A stretch of DNA of 64,000 bases from Chrysomallon squamiferum (taxonomy: Eukaryota; Mollusca; Gastropoda; Neomphalida; Peltospiridae): NCBI GenBank assembly GCA_012295275.1, contig CM022667.1, forward strand, positions 17,041,745 to 17,105,744. Direction: 5' to 3'. The notes below the pieces were generated by a model. The model was not told the origin of the DNA and did not search any database. It saw only the letters and a program-made list of their open reading frames with translations. This document shows, piece after piece, positions 14,679-27,366 of the stretch. The position numbers and the translations under genes are program-made. Each line of letters begins with the position of its first letter. The stretch's first letter is position 1.

Positions 14679-16332
14679 TAAATGCATTCATCTACATCTA
14701 TATGTTGATAAATAGAGCAATAGACATAGATAAGCCTTTAACAGATATAAGAAAAGGATATGTTGCTAATGTTTAAATTTATTTTTTGATCTAGTTAACA
14801 AAAAGAAAACCAGTCTCATCTGACCTGCTGATACTTTGACATCTTTAATCACTTTGAAAACAGCTTTTTCCACTTTTTCCAAGTCAATGTCAAAGTTTTT
14901 TGCTCGTTCCTGAAACAATGCATATACAAATTTATTTTAATACTCACTGAAATAAAAAAAAAATTTAAAACTTTATTATTATCCACTTTTTGTGTATGAT
15001 TTACTATTTTAGTAAGTAGGTCTCAAATATTGGCAAAGTATGTTGCAAAAAAAGGTAAAAATAATTTTAAAAAAGATAATTCAGCAAATATCAGGGTAAT
15101 TGTTCAAATTATTATCTTTTCTTTTATTTTCTAAACATCATTACAAATCTTTTAAAAGTAAAAAAATTCTCAGAGATTGGTGAGTTATTTTATTTTTATA
15201 TTTCAGGAAAGACTACAAGAATAAAACAAAGTATTCAAAAGTATATATAATTAATTATAAATAACTTACACCAGCAATAAATGATGCTAAGGATGTTGAA
15301 TATTTCTTCAAATCTTTTGGTTGGTCACTAAATCTGAACAGAGGAGATAACCTGTACAATTTCCATGTTTTATTGGCAATAATATCTAAAAACAAAAAAT
15401 AAAATCATACTTTTTTAAAAAGATACATAATTTAAATTAAAGAAGAAATTTTTAATAGTTAATATAATAAATATATCTTACAAAAAAAAACTTAAATATA
15501 AAATATAAAATATATATATATGTTTAAATTCATTAACTATAACTTTTGCTATGGATACCTTCAGAATAAGAAATCTCTCCACTGCTTCGTCTTCGGGGAC
15601 TTCTCCGAATGGCATGCCCGACAGCTGAATAAAACAATAAATAAAGTAAAAGATTTAAAATAAGTAAACATTCTGATCACAAAAGACATTCTGGTTCCAT
15701 ACAAAACAGGACGAAAAAGATAAAAGAAACTTAAAACTCAACTCATTTGTAATCCTCACTTTATAACATCAAAGTTATGGTTAAGAACAATATAAAGAAT
15801 CAGAAGTAATCCTGTGCAGTAACTTGAGTAAGATATTCTTTTTGTATTAGTAGCAAGGTTTCTTTTATAAAAGCACCTTCTCAGGGAAAGGAAAGCATTT
15901 ACCTTGACCTTTTAATAGACATTTTAAAGTTGTTATTTTTTTTTTTACAGTCAATGAAAAAGATTATTATACATCCAAAATTACGTGAAGGTTCGATTAC
16001 ACACAACTGCTTGTATGCATCTATTGAAACACACTGGTGCATACATACACATAGAAACATATTTAATGCTGAAAACTAAAGGAAAGTAACTAAAAATTAA
16101 AGAAAACTGAAACTGCATTTTCAATAACAGTTGCCTGGGTTTTTTTTAAAATTAATACTTTCAAACTATCCAGAAGAACAATGTCCTGAGATTTCTCAAA
16201 CTCACACTTACTTGTTGTAAGCCTTCGACTTCTAGGTGTCTTAAAAACTGTATTTTTCCTAGCACTTCGTGTGAACTGTGCACTTGTCAACTCTTTTACC
16301 ACAGAACTTGGAACACTTTGTGTATCCTCCAT
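11568..16332 (-). CDS. CENPL: Centromere protein L (CCAN subunit)
   Basis: Eleven exons join in a consistent phase series to give 345 aa; vertebrate CENP-L is about 344 aa. Exons (minus, 5' to 3'): 16212-16332, 15559-15624, 15270-15385, 14825-14909, 14596-14643, 13875-14032, 13426-13513, 12914-13025, 12484-12586, 12074-12136, 11568-11645 (stop TAA 11568-11570). Family hallmarks are the early WKLYRLSPLFRFS segment, the QFDCRMSPLSLNPYQLSWM block, IIDPHDCKELWE, and the C-terminal HKHITKVLRYLTELSLEQF. CENP-L pairs with CENP-N in the constitutive centromere-associated network, which recognises CENP-A nucleosomes and anchors the kinetochore. The N-terminus is basic and Ser/Arg-rich (FKTPRSRR). A non-coding exon (about 16333-16398) precedes the start, and a donor near 17054 suggests the first exon. 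The gene is head-to-head with CTDP1. Confidence 0.93.
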
Positions 16333-16398
16333 TTAAACATTTACTAAGCACAGACTATTACATGTATTTTCTTTTTTTATATAGATTTCTTCAAAGTT

Positions 16399-16769
16399 CT
16401 GAAAGAAGAAAAAAGTTAATATTTATCATATAAAAATAGAAATAATTAAATGATCGGTGGTCACTGGTCTAGTCAAGCACCACAAACTTAAAGTGTGACT
16501 ATGAGTATGAGGTGTTTCCATGTACATTGTAATGATTAAAATAGTGCAGTATAAATCAGTATTGCAAAGTAGTATGAAATTAAATGACTCAGACATGCAC
16601 GACATGTATCTTAGTCAGTTAGTCTTAGTGTTTTTCTAAATATATATATATATTTTTTTTTTTAATGAAGAATAGTTTTGATCTAAGTAAGTAAATAACT
16701 AAATTCTAATCATCTGTTGTCAATTTAGCTTCTAATAACGACAATAGATTTGGTTAATGCCATTTAACA

Positions 16770-16801
<32 letters not shown>

Positions 16802-17577
16802 CGTTTCAAATTATATTTTATGTAATAATAATAATATAAAAAATGTATAACATTGTCGGCACTAATTTGTTTTAACTGGGTTAGCAATGCATTCAATTTT
16901 ACGTCCGTCATTTACCAGACTCAAATGAAGCTGATTTCGTGACAATCTTAGATCTATTAGATTAGTATTTTTTCAATTTCTTTTATAACGTGAAAAGTTG
17001 TTACAAGACTAATCATCTAATGTGTTACGTATTTCGATTTAACAGTAACTTACCGAATAAGCTGTGATTCGTTACATCAACGAAACTACCGAAAGTGTCT
17101 CTTGAATTACGCGGGCTTCTGTCAAGTCATATGATAGTGATACTAAACAAATAAATAACAGTATTAGATTATTGTTTTGTATATATATTTTTAACTACTC
17201 CGAAATACTGCCATGCAAGTCTATATGTTTTTGTTTTATTTTTGTTTTTGTTTATCTTTTTTCGTGTTTGCAATATTTGTTTTATTACATACCATAAATG
17301 ACTGAAAGAATCTCATATCAGAATCAGAATTTCTTATCAAGTCTGGAGGTTTATTTAAAAACAAAGCTGTTATGCTTAAATTATTAAATTAATTAGTTAT
17401 AAAAAGATTATAGGTAAAGTTATCAATTTCATTTATGTCTCATTAAAAAAAATATATATATTGCATAAATATGTCTATAATGGATTTGACACAGTAATAC
17501 GTTTTTGCACCTCTTAGCGGTATTTCATAAATTGGCCAAAAACACGGACATAATTTTGTGCGGGATTAAAATCCAAG
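16399..17577. promoter_or_regulatory. Shared upstream region of divergent CENPL and CTDP1
   Basis: CENPL reads leftward and CTDP1 rightward from here. A minus-strand donor (TTCG/GTAAGT at about 17054) marks a probable CENPL leader exon, leaving about 0.5 kb as a possible bidirectional promoter. The CTDP1 start codon sits in AAGATGGAAGG, which resembles the YY1 start-site motif. A 30-base T run lies at 16772-16801, probably inside the CENPL leader intron. Confidence 0.5.
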
Positions 17578-20500
17578 ATGGAAGGCGAAGAAAAGCACAT
17601 CCGTGTTCCGGGAAAATCAAATGTTAAAATTCTAAAATGGAAAGTAAAAAATGGAAGCAAAATATCAAAGGGCATTCTGTTAGGTTTATATGAAGCAGAA
17701 GATGGGCCTACTGCAGGAAAACAACAGCGTCTACGGTCTTGTGATAATGGCATTGTGCAAAGCGTTGAAGTCGAAGAAGGGAAAACTGCAGCCCCTAAGT
17801 ATGTTTAAATTTATTTTAGGAAATGGCTGAATAATCGATATTGTTGTTTAGGTAACACTGTCTAAAAGCTGTAATCCTGTATTACTGTTCTAAACGTTGA
17901 TCTCGGATCAGTTAGTGAGTCATGACTATAAAATTATTAATTACAAAATATTCTTTAAAAACCTAGGTGCATTTTCAGTGGTTCATAAAACTATTAATAC
18001 TGTCAAAATATATAGCGATTTATTACAACTGTTCACTGAAATCTGCTGTGATGTCCCATAAATATTTCCAAAGATTTGGCTCGACAGAAACATACTTAAA
18101 TATTCTGTAATGTGTTATTTTAACTGATTACATTCAGCTGTTAATCAGTACACTTATCAAAAGATCACTACAAAATCAAACATATTTTAATCAGTTCTGA
18201 GAACTAAATATATAATTATATTACAACCATTGACTGATATGCTATTTATAATCTCGATTCTCTAATTAATATTATTATGTCATTGTTTAGAACAGTAACC
18301 ATTTGTAAATGAACCTTATGCCATCTGTTTGTGTTTAGATATTTCAGATTTTCAACACTGATGATTGATAACTGATTAGCCTTTTGCTGATATTGAATAG
18401 TTTAAATATTTCTTTGGTAAGAAATTCATGTATATCTTAAATGCCACTTAATATCAAATCTATGTTCAACATGATATACACTGAAAAAGCATAGAGAAGA
18501 TACTCATACTCTTGGACTGAAAATTCCAGATAAATAATTGTAAACTGATACAGGAAAGTCAACTTCATGTCAGAGTTTTCATTAAATGTTAGCTATTGTT
18601 GGCTTTTGTGTCTTTACAGATGTAAGGCTTCTTTTTTAAAATGATTATTGTTTTATCTAAGATTTATTTCATTAAATGTACACATCTTCTAAATTGTGGG
18701 AATGTATTTTTTTATAGTTTGTTTAATTTTCTATGCATGTGTTTTAACTGATTTTAAATTATTATTTTCATACATGTCATTAAAAAAAATCATTTGCTGA
18801 CAATATTTTGTGTTGTGTTGTTAAACATTTATTCTATGAATATGGTGTTAATTCATCTGTTAATAGAGAAGCTGGTGATTTAACTGACATATAGCCATAA
18901 TCCTCACATCATGATGCATCTTTAATGTGTTGTATTTAACAGAAAATGTTCCAAAAAGTTTAATTTTTTTATTGAGTTTGTTACTGCTAATAATTAAAAA
19001 ACTATAACTTGCATATTACTTATGAGATAATGCATTTTAAATTGGATGTATTGACTAACATTATTATTTGTAAGTTTCAGTTTTATTTTAGTATTGTTAG
19101 AGTTAAATGATTTAAATGCTACTATAAACTCAAGTGTTCTGTGTTTCTCAGTGAACTGCTGCTCAAGATTAAAGTTTGTCCTAAGGAGCCATGCAGTCAT
19201 CCAACCATCATGAAAGACATGTGTGCTGAATGTGGGGCAGATCTTCGCAGGTTGCTATTTACTCTCTGGTTTTTAGTATTTATTTTTTTATTATTATTTA
19301 TTTGTTTTATTTAATTTATTTTATTTTATTTTATTTTATTATTTTTTTTTATTATTATTTTTTTTTTTTTTTTTGTCTTAATCAGAATTTTTTAGTTAAA
19401 GGATTTATTTTTTAAAGAAAAAGAATAGTTATGCATTGATTGGCAACAGAAATTATCTTAAAAATGGAATAATATTTATCTCAATTTTTAAAAATCAGTT
19501 TGTATTTAATAAATTATTTTATGTTTCATTTTAGAGAATTTGGGCTCCCAGGAGATCTGAAGGACTCAGTTAAACAGGTTACTGCCTCAGTTGCCATGGT
19601 ACACAGCATTCCAGAGCTCAGAGTCAGTGAACAAGTAAGAAACATGAAATGCATCATTCATTCCCATTTCTGTTATTTTCAGCAGACCTGTTTTCTTAAT
19701 ATTCCAGTTTATCCCAAATGTAATGTCTGTCATAGTTTTTAATCTTAACGTTTAATATTTTTTTTTTAATTTATAATTTAATTTAAAGAAATAATAATAA
19801 TTTCTTGTTTGTAACATATCTTCTTTTTTTTTTAAGGTATCTTAATTTAATTTTTTTGCAGGAAGCTTTAGAAATAGGCAAAGAGGATGAGACTAGGTTA
19901 CTAAGCAACAGAAAACTTGTGTTACTTGTTGATTTGGATCAGACTCTTATTCACACCACCAATGACAACATTCCTGCCAATCTGAAGGTTAAACTGCAAT
20001 TTGAAACATGTTTACATGAACAAAAGTTTAAATCCTCAAACACAGTGACTCAGGCTCACTGACAAGTAATTCTGATTGTGTAACACGTGTATAGGGATCT
20101 ATTTTATTGATGCCAGTTAAACATATCCACAGTTAGGTTTGAAAAGGAGACATTATTGTTAAAGAATATACTTCACTTTTTTTATTATTTGGATGTTGAA
20201 GCAATCATCATAGTTTTACTTTATCCTTCACTTTTTAAAACTGTTATTTCATCATCTGTAGTTATTTATAGTAATAAATGATGTCTTGAAAAAGGAGAAA
20301 TTATAATTATAATGCATTATCATATATTTATTATTTTATTTTTGGATTTTATTATTAGTAAACATTTGTTATATGTCTAAACAAATAAAACAACGTGAAT
20401 GTATTTTAAAAAAACAACCACACTCACACTAAATGTTAAAATTACATTTACTTTAGTTTGTACACTGAACTGAAAATTTAAATTACATCTTTGAAAAATA

Positions 20501-23437
20501 AAATAATAATAATAATAAACAGAAGAACAATAAAATTGAAATTTATTACCATTCGTTTTTGCAGGATGTTTTTCACTTTCAACTTAGACATGGGCCTAGT
20601 CTCATGTGGTATCACACCAAATTTCGTCCAAACACTGCCAATTTTTTAGAGACTGTATCCAAGCTGTTTGAACTTCATATCTGTACATTTGGAAATCGGA
20701 TGTATGCCCACACAATTGCCAGATTTCTTGACCCTGATGGACGATACTTCTCCCATCGAATTCTCTCACGAGATGAATGCTTTGATGCAACTACAAAAAC
20801 AGCAAATTTGAAGTATGTGTTACTTGTATTGATTGTATATAAACATAAAGTGTTAAAAGTAGTAATGGCCTAAAAAAAAGTCATAATGTTTGAAATACTT
20901 GAACAATTATAGTTGGAAAATTAAGTAAATTGAATAGCATGCAAAATTACTATAAGCATTATCATGGGAAAAGGTTTTGTTATTTAGTGAAATATTTATA
21001 CTCAAATGTTTATTAAATAGTTAACCCTTAATATATAAGTAATAAAGTAAAAGTTTATTAGTTTATGTAGGATGTTTGGTTGGTATTTTTGTTAGATCTG
21101 TTTATACATACAACTAAAGTGAACATATATTAAATTATAATTTGATGTCAGCTATTCATTATATATGAATATAAATGTATTAGTTAATTAGAATTTATTT
21201 CCTGTGATTCCTGCTACCATTTATTAAATTGCTAGACAAAGGGAACAACAAAAAGTCTTGGATGCCAAGTAGTAATAACATGAACACTAACTTCACAAAT
21301 ATTTTTCAGATCCCTTTTTCCCTGTGGTGACTCTATGGTGTGTATTATTGATGACCGTGAAGATGTCTGGGAAAACTGCCCAAATCTGATCCATGTGAAG
21401 CCATACAGATTCTTTCAGGGCACCGCTGACATCAACGCACCTCCCGGCCTCACCAAAATGGAAAATGACAATGTCCCCATATTCCACCATGTCCTACACT
21501 CACATCAGAGCAACACAGCCAATGGAACAGAAACAAAGAATTCAAAAACTGATCCAGGTCCAAAGAAAAGTCTTGATAAAGATCCAGAATGTTCAGTAGA
21601 TGAAGTAAAGCAGCAGGATGTGATCAAATCAGAAAACAAAAACACAGTGTCTGATGCTACTACATTAGAGATGTCATTGAACAATAAGACTTCTGTAGGT
21701 GATACTGAAAATACAAATGAAAATGATATTGATAGAAAGACAGTGGATAATAAATTGTTACATTCAGAGAATGAAAGAAAAGAGATGGAAATGGAAACAG
21801 GGGAAGGAAAAATAACAGCAGCTGTTGAAGGAAGAGTGAATCAGATTTCTTCTGAAGTGGAAATTTTAAAACAAGGTGATGAGATGGAACAGGATGATGA
21901 AGAAACAGAAAGTAAATTTAAGTCAGAGAAGAAAGGTAAATATGCAGAGGAAACAAATGAAAGCAAAGATAAAAAAAATACTGAAGAGCATCCAGAGATT
22001 AATAAAAGTGCTGATATGGACCAAAATGATGAAGAAACAAAGTTTAAACAGGATTTCGAAAAAGAAAAATGTTCAGTTATTGCTATTGAGTTAGATAAAG
22101 AAAATCAGATATGTGATGATATAAAAACAGAACAAGAGGAAGAAGCTGAAAAAGAACTGGACAAGAAAAAAGAAACATACTCAGATAATCTTACAGAGAC
22201 AAACGAAGATAAAGAAAAAAGTGGCAAAGAAGAAATTGAATGGGAAGATGAGGATGATTATTTGTGGCATTTGGAAGAGATTCTCAAACGTATCCACAGG
22301 GCATATTACGAAATTTACGACCAGATGAAAACAAAGAGAAATCAAAGCACGCCTTTGCCCTGCATAAAGAATGTAATTCCTTACGTTAAGAGAAAAGTTT
22401 TGAAAGGTGTGAACATTGTATTCAGTGGGGTCGTTCCCCTACACAAAGACCCTGAAAAAACACGTATTTATCTTGTAGCGAAGTCACTCGGGGCCAACAT
22501 TCTGATGTCACTTGTACCAAAAACCAAAAACAGTAAAGCAGACGCAACAACTCATCTGGTAGCTGCCAAACTGGGGACCATCAAAGTAAAACAGGCACAG
22601 AAAATGAAATCCGTGTTCATTGTTAATCCGGACTGGCTGTGGTGTTGTAATGAACGGTGGGAAAAAGTGGATGAAAGACTATTTCCTGTTGGAGAACCCA
22701 TGGATGTAAATACAAAAACAAAAAAGGATAGGACATCAGTGGAGCAAAGGAAACGAAAAAAACCAGCAACTGACTGTGAGCAGAACTGCAAAAAGATAAA
22801 GAAATCGAAAATGGAACATTCCGACGATGTCATTGACATTGACGTCGATGATGACAATTCTAAAGGTGGTGATGATGATGAGGATGACGATGATTATAAA
22901 CAGGACGATGAAATGTCTAATGTTGATGAAAATGAATACCAGGAATCAAAATCAGATCAAACAGCAGATGGTAAAACATCCGAAGAAAACGCTGCCTCGT
23001 TTGCAGAAACATACAACCCGTTGTTCGTTTTCTCTGATGCAGACATTGAGTTCATGGACAGAGAGGTCGAGGAAGGGATGACTGGAAGCGACAGCTCCGA
23101 AGACGAGGAAGAACGCAACGAGCGTGTCAGGAAGCGTGTCCTCGGCGACGTCTCTGACACCAGCAGCGACGACAGTCTGGCGGGAGACTTTCCTCTTGGT
23201 TGGAAAGTGAAGAAGCCGCGATCCGAATCACCTTCTGGAGAGAGCGAGGAAGAGAGCAAAGAGAAGGACAATACGGGCTACGAATCAGAAAATGAAGTAA
23301 TGTTAAAGTACGAGGGAATTGTCGAAGCTTTCGCGCCTCACAGATCAAGTGAATCGGAACGAAGTGAAGATACTATCGGAAGTGTGGACGACGAAATTGC
23401 TGACGCAGTGGAAAAAGAGTTCCTAGGAGCTTTGTAA
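17578..23437 (+). CDS. CTDP1: RNA polymerase II CTD phosphatase FCP1
   Basis: Six exons give 973 aa (human about 961): 17578-17798, 19152-19250, 19535-19634, 19862-19987, 20565-20812, 21310-23437. Residues 1-75 form a biotinyl/lipoyl-like N-terminal domain. A Cys pair (CAEC) follows near residue 100. The FCP1/HAD catalytic motif DLDQT is at 164-168, with D164 the predicted phospho-acceptor. FHFQLRHGP and FGNRMYAHTIARFLDPDGRYFSHRILSRDEC follow, then the second acidic motif VCIIDDREDVW (about 275-285). The large last exon adds a Lys/Glu-rich linker, a BRCT domain at about 620-728 (FSGVV, DATTHLVA, NPDWLWCC), an acidic region, and the short acidic/hydrophobic tail AVEKEFLGAL, like the FCP1 C-terminus that contacts TFIIF. 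FCP1 dephosphorylates Ser2 of the Pol II CTD to recycle the polymerase. An ATTAAA poly(A) candidate lies at 23514-23519. Confidence 0.97.
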
Positions 23438-26155
23438 TATCAGCTGTATAATTTGCTCATTTTATGTGCGTGTGTGTTTGTGTGCATTTTGAAGAATGTG
23501 AAAACGATCATGTATTAAAGGAAGTGACTTTTTATATGAAAATTAGACAAAGAATATAACAAATGAAAGAAAAAAAAAACACGAACATACCAAAGAAAGA
23601 GTATGTTAATTTAAAACAATGAAGAAAACAGTTTTTAATTTTAGTTAATAACTCATTTTGTTTGGTTCTTTTGTTTTGTGGACGATTGTTGTTTTGTTGT
23701 TTGTAGGTAACAACTTTGTATTTAAATTGAAGTTTACTGTCAAAATTCTCTTTAGAATAATGATTACAGTAACTTTGCTGACAAAATGTGGTTGTGCATG
23801 TCGAGTAACAAATGAATCGTAGTGAAAGTTTTTTTGTCTCTTATTTTATAAAAAATTTGGTTTGTTTTTCTTCATGGTCTGAGGAATGTGCAGCGCCGGG
23901 TTTAGGCGCAAGTTAAGCTTATAGCTTAGAGCGTTGTTTTCAGAAGGTCTATAATAGTTTCAATTCACTTGTTGTATATCCTTATTCACTGTTAACAGAT
24001 ACGAAAGAGACCCTCAGTATTTATCATAGGTGTGTCAAAATCAGGCTTTTTAAACACTTTTCTATTCACATAAAAGACTCGCATAGCTTGTTGAAAAAGA
24101 AAAACTATAAATGGGGCGCGGCAGTTAATTTTTTGGAAGTTTAAAAAACACTTATGACGCCTTTTATGCATGTATTAAAAATACGTTCTGTGCATTATAA
24201 ACAAATACATATTTTTCGTAATATGTAGCATTGGGCTCTGGTCTCGTTCCTTCCAGTGACTTTAACTAGAACCCAAATTTCCAATAGTACTATTTTAATT
24301 TAAAAAATCAAAACATTTATGTTTGTCATTTAGTCATTTAAAACGTATATCAGTGTCAAGTATAATAATTTGATATAGTGATTCTGAAAATCAGTAAAGT
24401 TGTTTATTTGTGCTTCTCTAAGTGAAGATGTACATAAAAAATCCTTTGATCACTTCCTCCTCATCTACATGCAGCGGCATAGCTTGGGTTGCCAGACAAT
24501 GGCGAATATTTCAAGCTGTGAATATCGCTCTCACACACACACACAGACTGATGTTTTTAAGAAAATACTGATATAATTAAAGGAAGATTTCTGCGTGTTG
24601 GATGATTGTGCTCTGTTTTATTACTACATTATATTTTTTCTTTATAGCGCTTCTAATAATTTTGAGCCTGGCCACGACCGCACTATGCCATTTTCTAATT
24701 ATCTAATAATGTTGTATAATGAAAGTATGTCGAGTGTTTTAAATAAAACATATCTTTATCCTTTTCGATATAATAAATATGAATGAAATATCAAAATGGT
24801 ATTAACAAAACGTACTGTAGACAGTATCTGATTTAAAACAATAAGCTAAATTTGTAGTTTTTTGCCATAGTTATGTTAGGAATATTCTAAATAATTGTAT
24901 TGTACTTCAAAAATGGTTTTAATTTTTTAATAATGATACAGATTAGTATAAAAACATTAATGATGATATAGGTTAATATAAAAACAAAGACTATCATGTG
25001 ATATGTAAATTGATATATTAATAATATATAGATAATGCTTTACGATAAAGTTATCTTTTAAGAGAGAGTAACACAAGCTAGTAAACTTTTAATGTCAATG
25101 AACTAGTTAAAACCTATGAGAATTCTCTAATGAGGCTATTCTCGAGCCTGTTGAATGATGAATTTAAAATAGTCGACAACTTGAGAATGTGTTTTTTTGT
25201 TATCTAGGTCATATCTGACGTAAAAGAGTACTTCTTCACGCATTATTTTATTATACTGATTCAACTGATATTACTAATGAAAAACAATATTTTGATGTGT
25301 GAAAACAATGAAGTAATCATTATGACTGATGCGTCTGAGTAATTGGCTCGTTATTTCAACTCTGTTACATCGTCTTTAACCGTAGAAAGCTCACTGGCTG
25401 AACACGGTGAAAAAATCTGAAATCTTACACTGTCGTTTCTTCATTTGTCTAGGTATGGCGATGCAGCATAACAAAACACGCCCTCGCATAGCATGAAATA
25501 TCACTGTGACCCTTCAGCAGAATACTAACAAGAACACTTCCATTGCCTGCCTGCTTTCCTAAACTCACTCGGAAAGAATATACCTGTAACGAAATGAAAC
25601 CTTCTCATTCATATCCCACATGCTAACAGAACTGATACAGTTATTCAAGTATATATGGAAGTACTTTTTTCAGTTATTATTGCACCATCTATTTATACGA
25701 CAACAGTATCGTGTTATATTGCATCAAAATGTGGACGTACCAATTATAGTAACCAAAATCATAATTTTATTATAGGCTAATAATAATAATAAGAGTTTAT
25801 TCACTCGAATGGTGAAAAATATGGTTAAAAATGACAAGTAAATAATTTCTTCCTTCAGTACAATTAAAGACCAAACATTTTTGAATGCATAGAAACTATT
25901 TGTTTATTTATTTATCGTTACAATTATTATTATTATCATTTCCATAAACATCATCATCATCATTATTACTGAGAGAGAGAGACCCGTAGCTTTTATTTTG
26001 GTCACAGTAATTCTTGCTTCTCTGTTGATTACACATGTGTGCATGCAGGCAGGCACGCCTTTACATCTTTGACTATCTTACAAGTTGTTAACGAGTAGCA
26101 GACGATGGAATCGGCTATAGATATATTCTTAGCCTGAGTAAACTTAAACTATTAC

Positions 26156-26362
26156 CAAGTTTCATGGATCCTTCAGGCAAAATTGTCAGAAGCTTTGCAC
26201 TCGTAATGCCAGGCTGGAATACTGAAGTACAGTTAACCTTGACAACCCCTGGAAGAGAAATCTGAGGTAGTGTGCCAGATGTGAGCCAGTAGGAAATGAC
26301 GGATTTTGTTTTACGCTTCTGAAACTGGCATTTTGTCTTCTGAAGATTACCATTCCCAGAAA
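26156..26362 (-). CDS. Isolated candidate exon, symmetric phase 1-1, unknown product
   Basis: On the minus strand an open block of 207 bp is bounded by CTTAG before it and G/GTAATA after it. It starts and ends in phase 1, the usual arrangement for shuffled extracellular modules. Translation gives 68 full codons including KRKTKSVISYWLTSG and VKVNCTSVFQPGITSAK, with two Cys and an N-linked glycosylation sequon (NCT). Composition is richer than the surrounding AT-rich DNA, as in real exons here. I recognise no family and see no partner exon nearby, so it could be an exon of an unseen gene, a stranded fragment, or chance. Confidence 0.3.
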
Positions 26363-26635
26363 CTAAGGTAATCATTTACAAAACTTGAGTTAATGCTGAG
26401 TTAAATTTACTTTTTAGAAATGATTCTAATATTATATTCGTATGGCACTTCATCTTAGTTCTTTATAATGTGGTAAAATAACAGCGTGCCAGTACGAGAG
26501 AGAGCGCACGTGTCAGATCAAAATGTCATTTTGTCGATAGAACATTTTTCTACAATTACAGTGAGATGATAACAGCACAAGACGAAGAAGTAAATAGTTA
26601 TTCTGATTAAAATGTATTGTAGATTAAATCATGAT

Positions 26636-26636
<1 letters not shown>

Positions 26637-26695
<59 letters not shown>
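26637..26695. repeat. (GA)n microsatellite
   Basis: About 29 perfect GA dinucleotides on the plus strand, 0.7 kb before the SMYD-type gene. It is complementary to the CT repeat at 27031-27108. Confidence 0.98.
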
Positions 26696-26697
<2 letters not shown>

Positions 26698-27029
26698 CAT
26701 AATTAAAATTAGTTATACAAAAGCAATTTGAAAATAAATACACGAAACGATATTCATGTAAAAATCGGTGTTAAAGACGAATAAAATGCATTTTGAGATT
26801 ATTTCTTCAAACGACCTAAAATTACTCGAATTATTATTTTCATCTTGTTATCAACTTTTGTTACTAATAAAATGTCATACACCCGTGCGCACACACCCAT
26901 ACCCACCCACGCTTGGAAACAATTAAAATTCACTAAATATAATATATCTGAAACTGATAGACGCTACAGAGGATAAAAATAAAAACCTCACTTTATAGAG
27001 TCGATTAGAGCAGAAAATGTAACGGTTAC

Positions 27030-27030
<1 letters not shown>

Positions 27031-27121
<91 letters not shown>
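27031..27121. repeat. (CT)n followed by (CA)n microsatellite
   Basis: About 39 TC/CT dinucleotides run directly into seven CA dinucleotides, about 220 bp before the first ATG of the SMYD-type gene. Confidence 0.98.
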
Positions 27122-27122
<1 letters not shown>

Positions 27123-27366
27123 GACTAAATATATAAAAGATTTACGCGAATAATAAAAAGAAATTATATTTAAAAATAATAGTGATGACAATAATGATCA
27201 TTTATACACATATTTTATTTTTTATTTTTTATTTTATTTCATCTTATTCTATTTTATTTTTATTTAGTTATGCATAATTTGCTGACGTCTTCTAAAATTT
27301 GCCCAAAGCCTGTTGTTTAAGTTAATTTTGTTGTTTTGATTTATGACTCATTCAGCCACGTTCAGT

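Larger units (their letters stand above)
23438..27342. other. Intergenic, CTDP1 to the SMYD-type gene
   Basis: The proximal part is CTDP1 3' UTR. Around 23890-24130 and 24470-24500 there are small GC-richer patches without a frame, possibly old repeat copies. One isolated minus-strand candidate exon is at 26156-26362 (listed separately). Long GA (26637-26695) and CT (27031-27108) repeats sit just before the SMYD-type gene. No other coding signal was found. Confidence 0.5.

Noticed and set aside
15985-16000. GGTTCGATTAC resembling a tRNA B box
   Set aside because: No A box or cloverleaf can be formed with the poly-T-rich sequence upstream.
26923-27191. Arg-Glu repeat proteins on the minus strand
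   Set aside because: They are translations of the CT/CA microsatellite.
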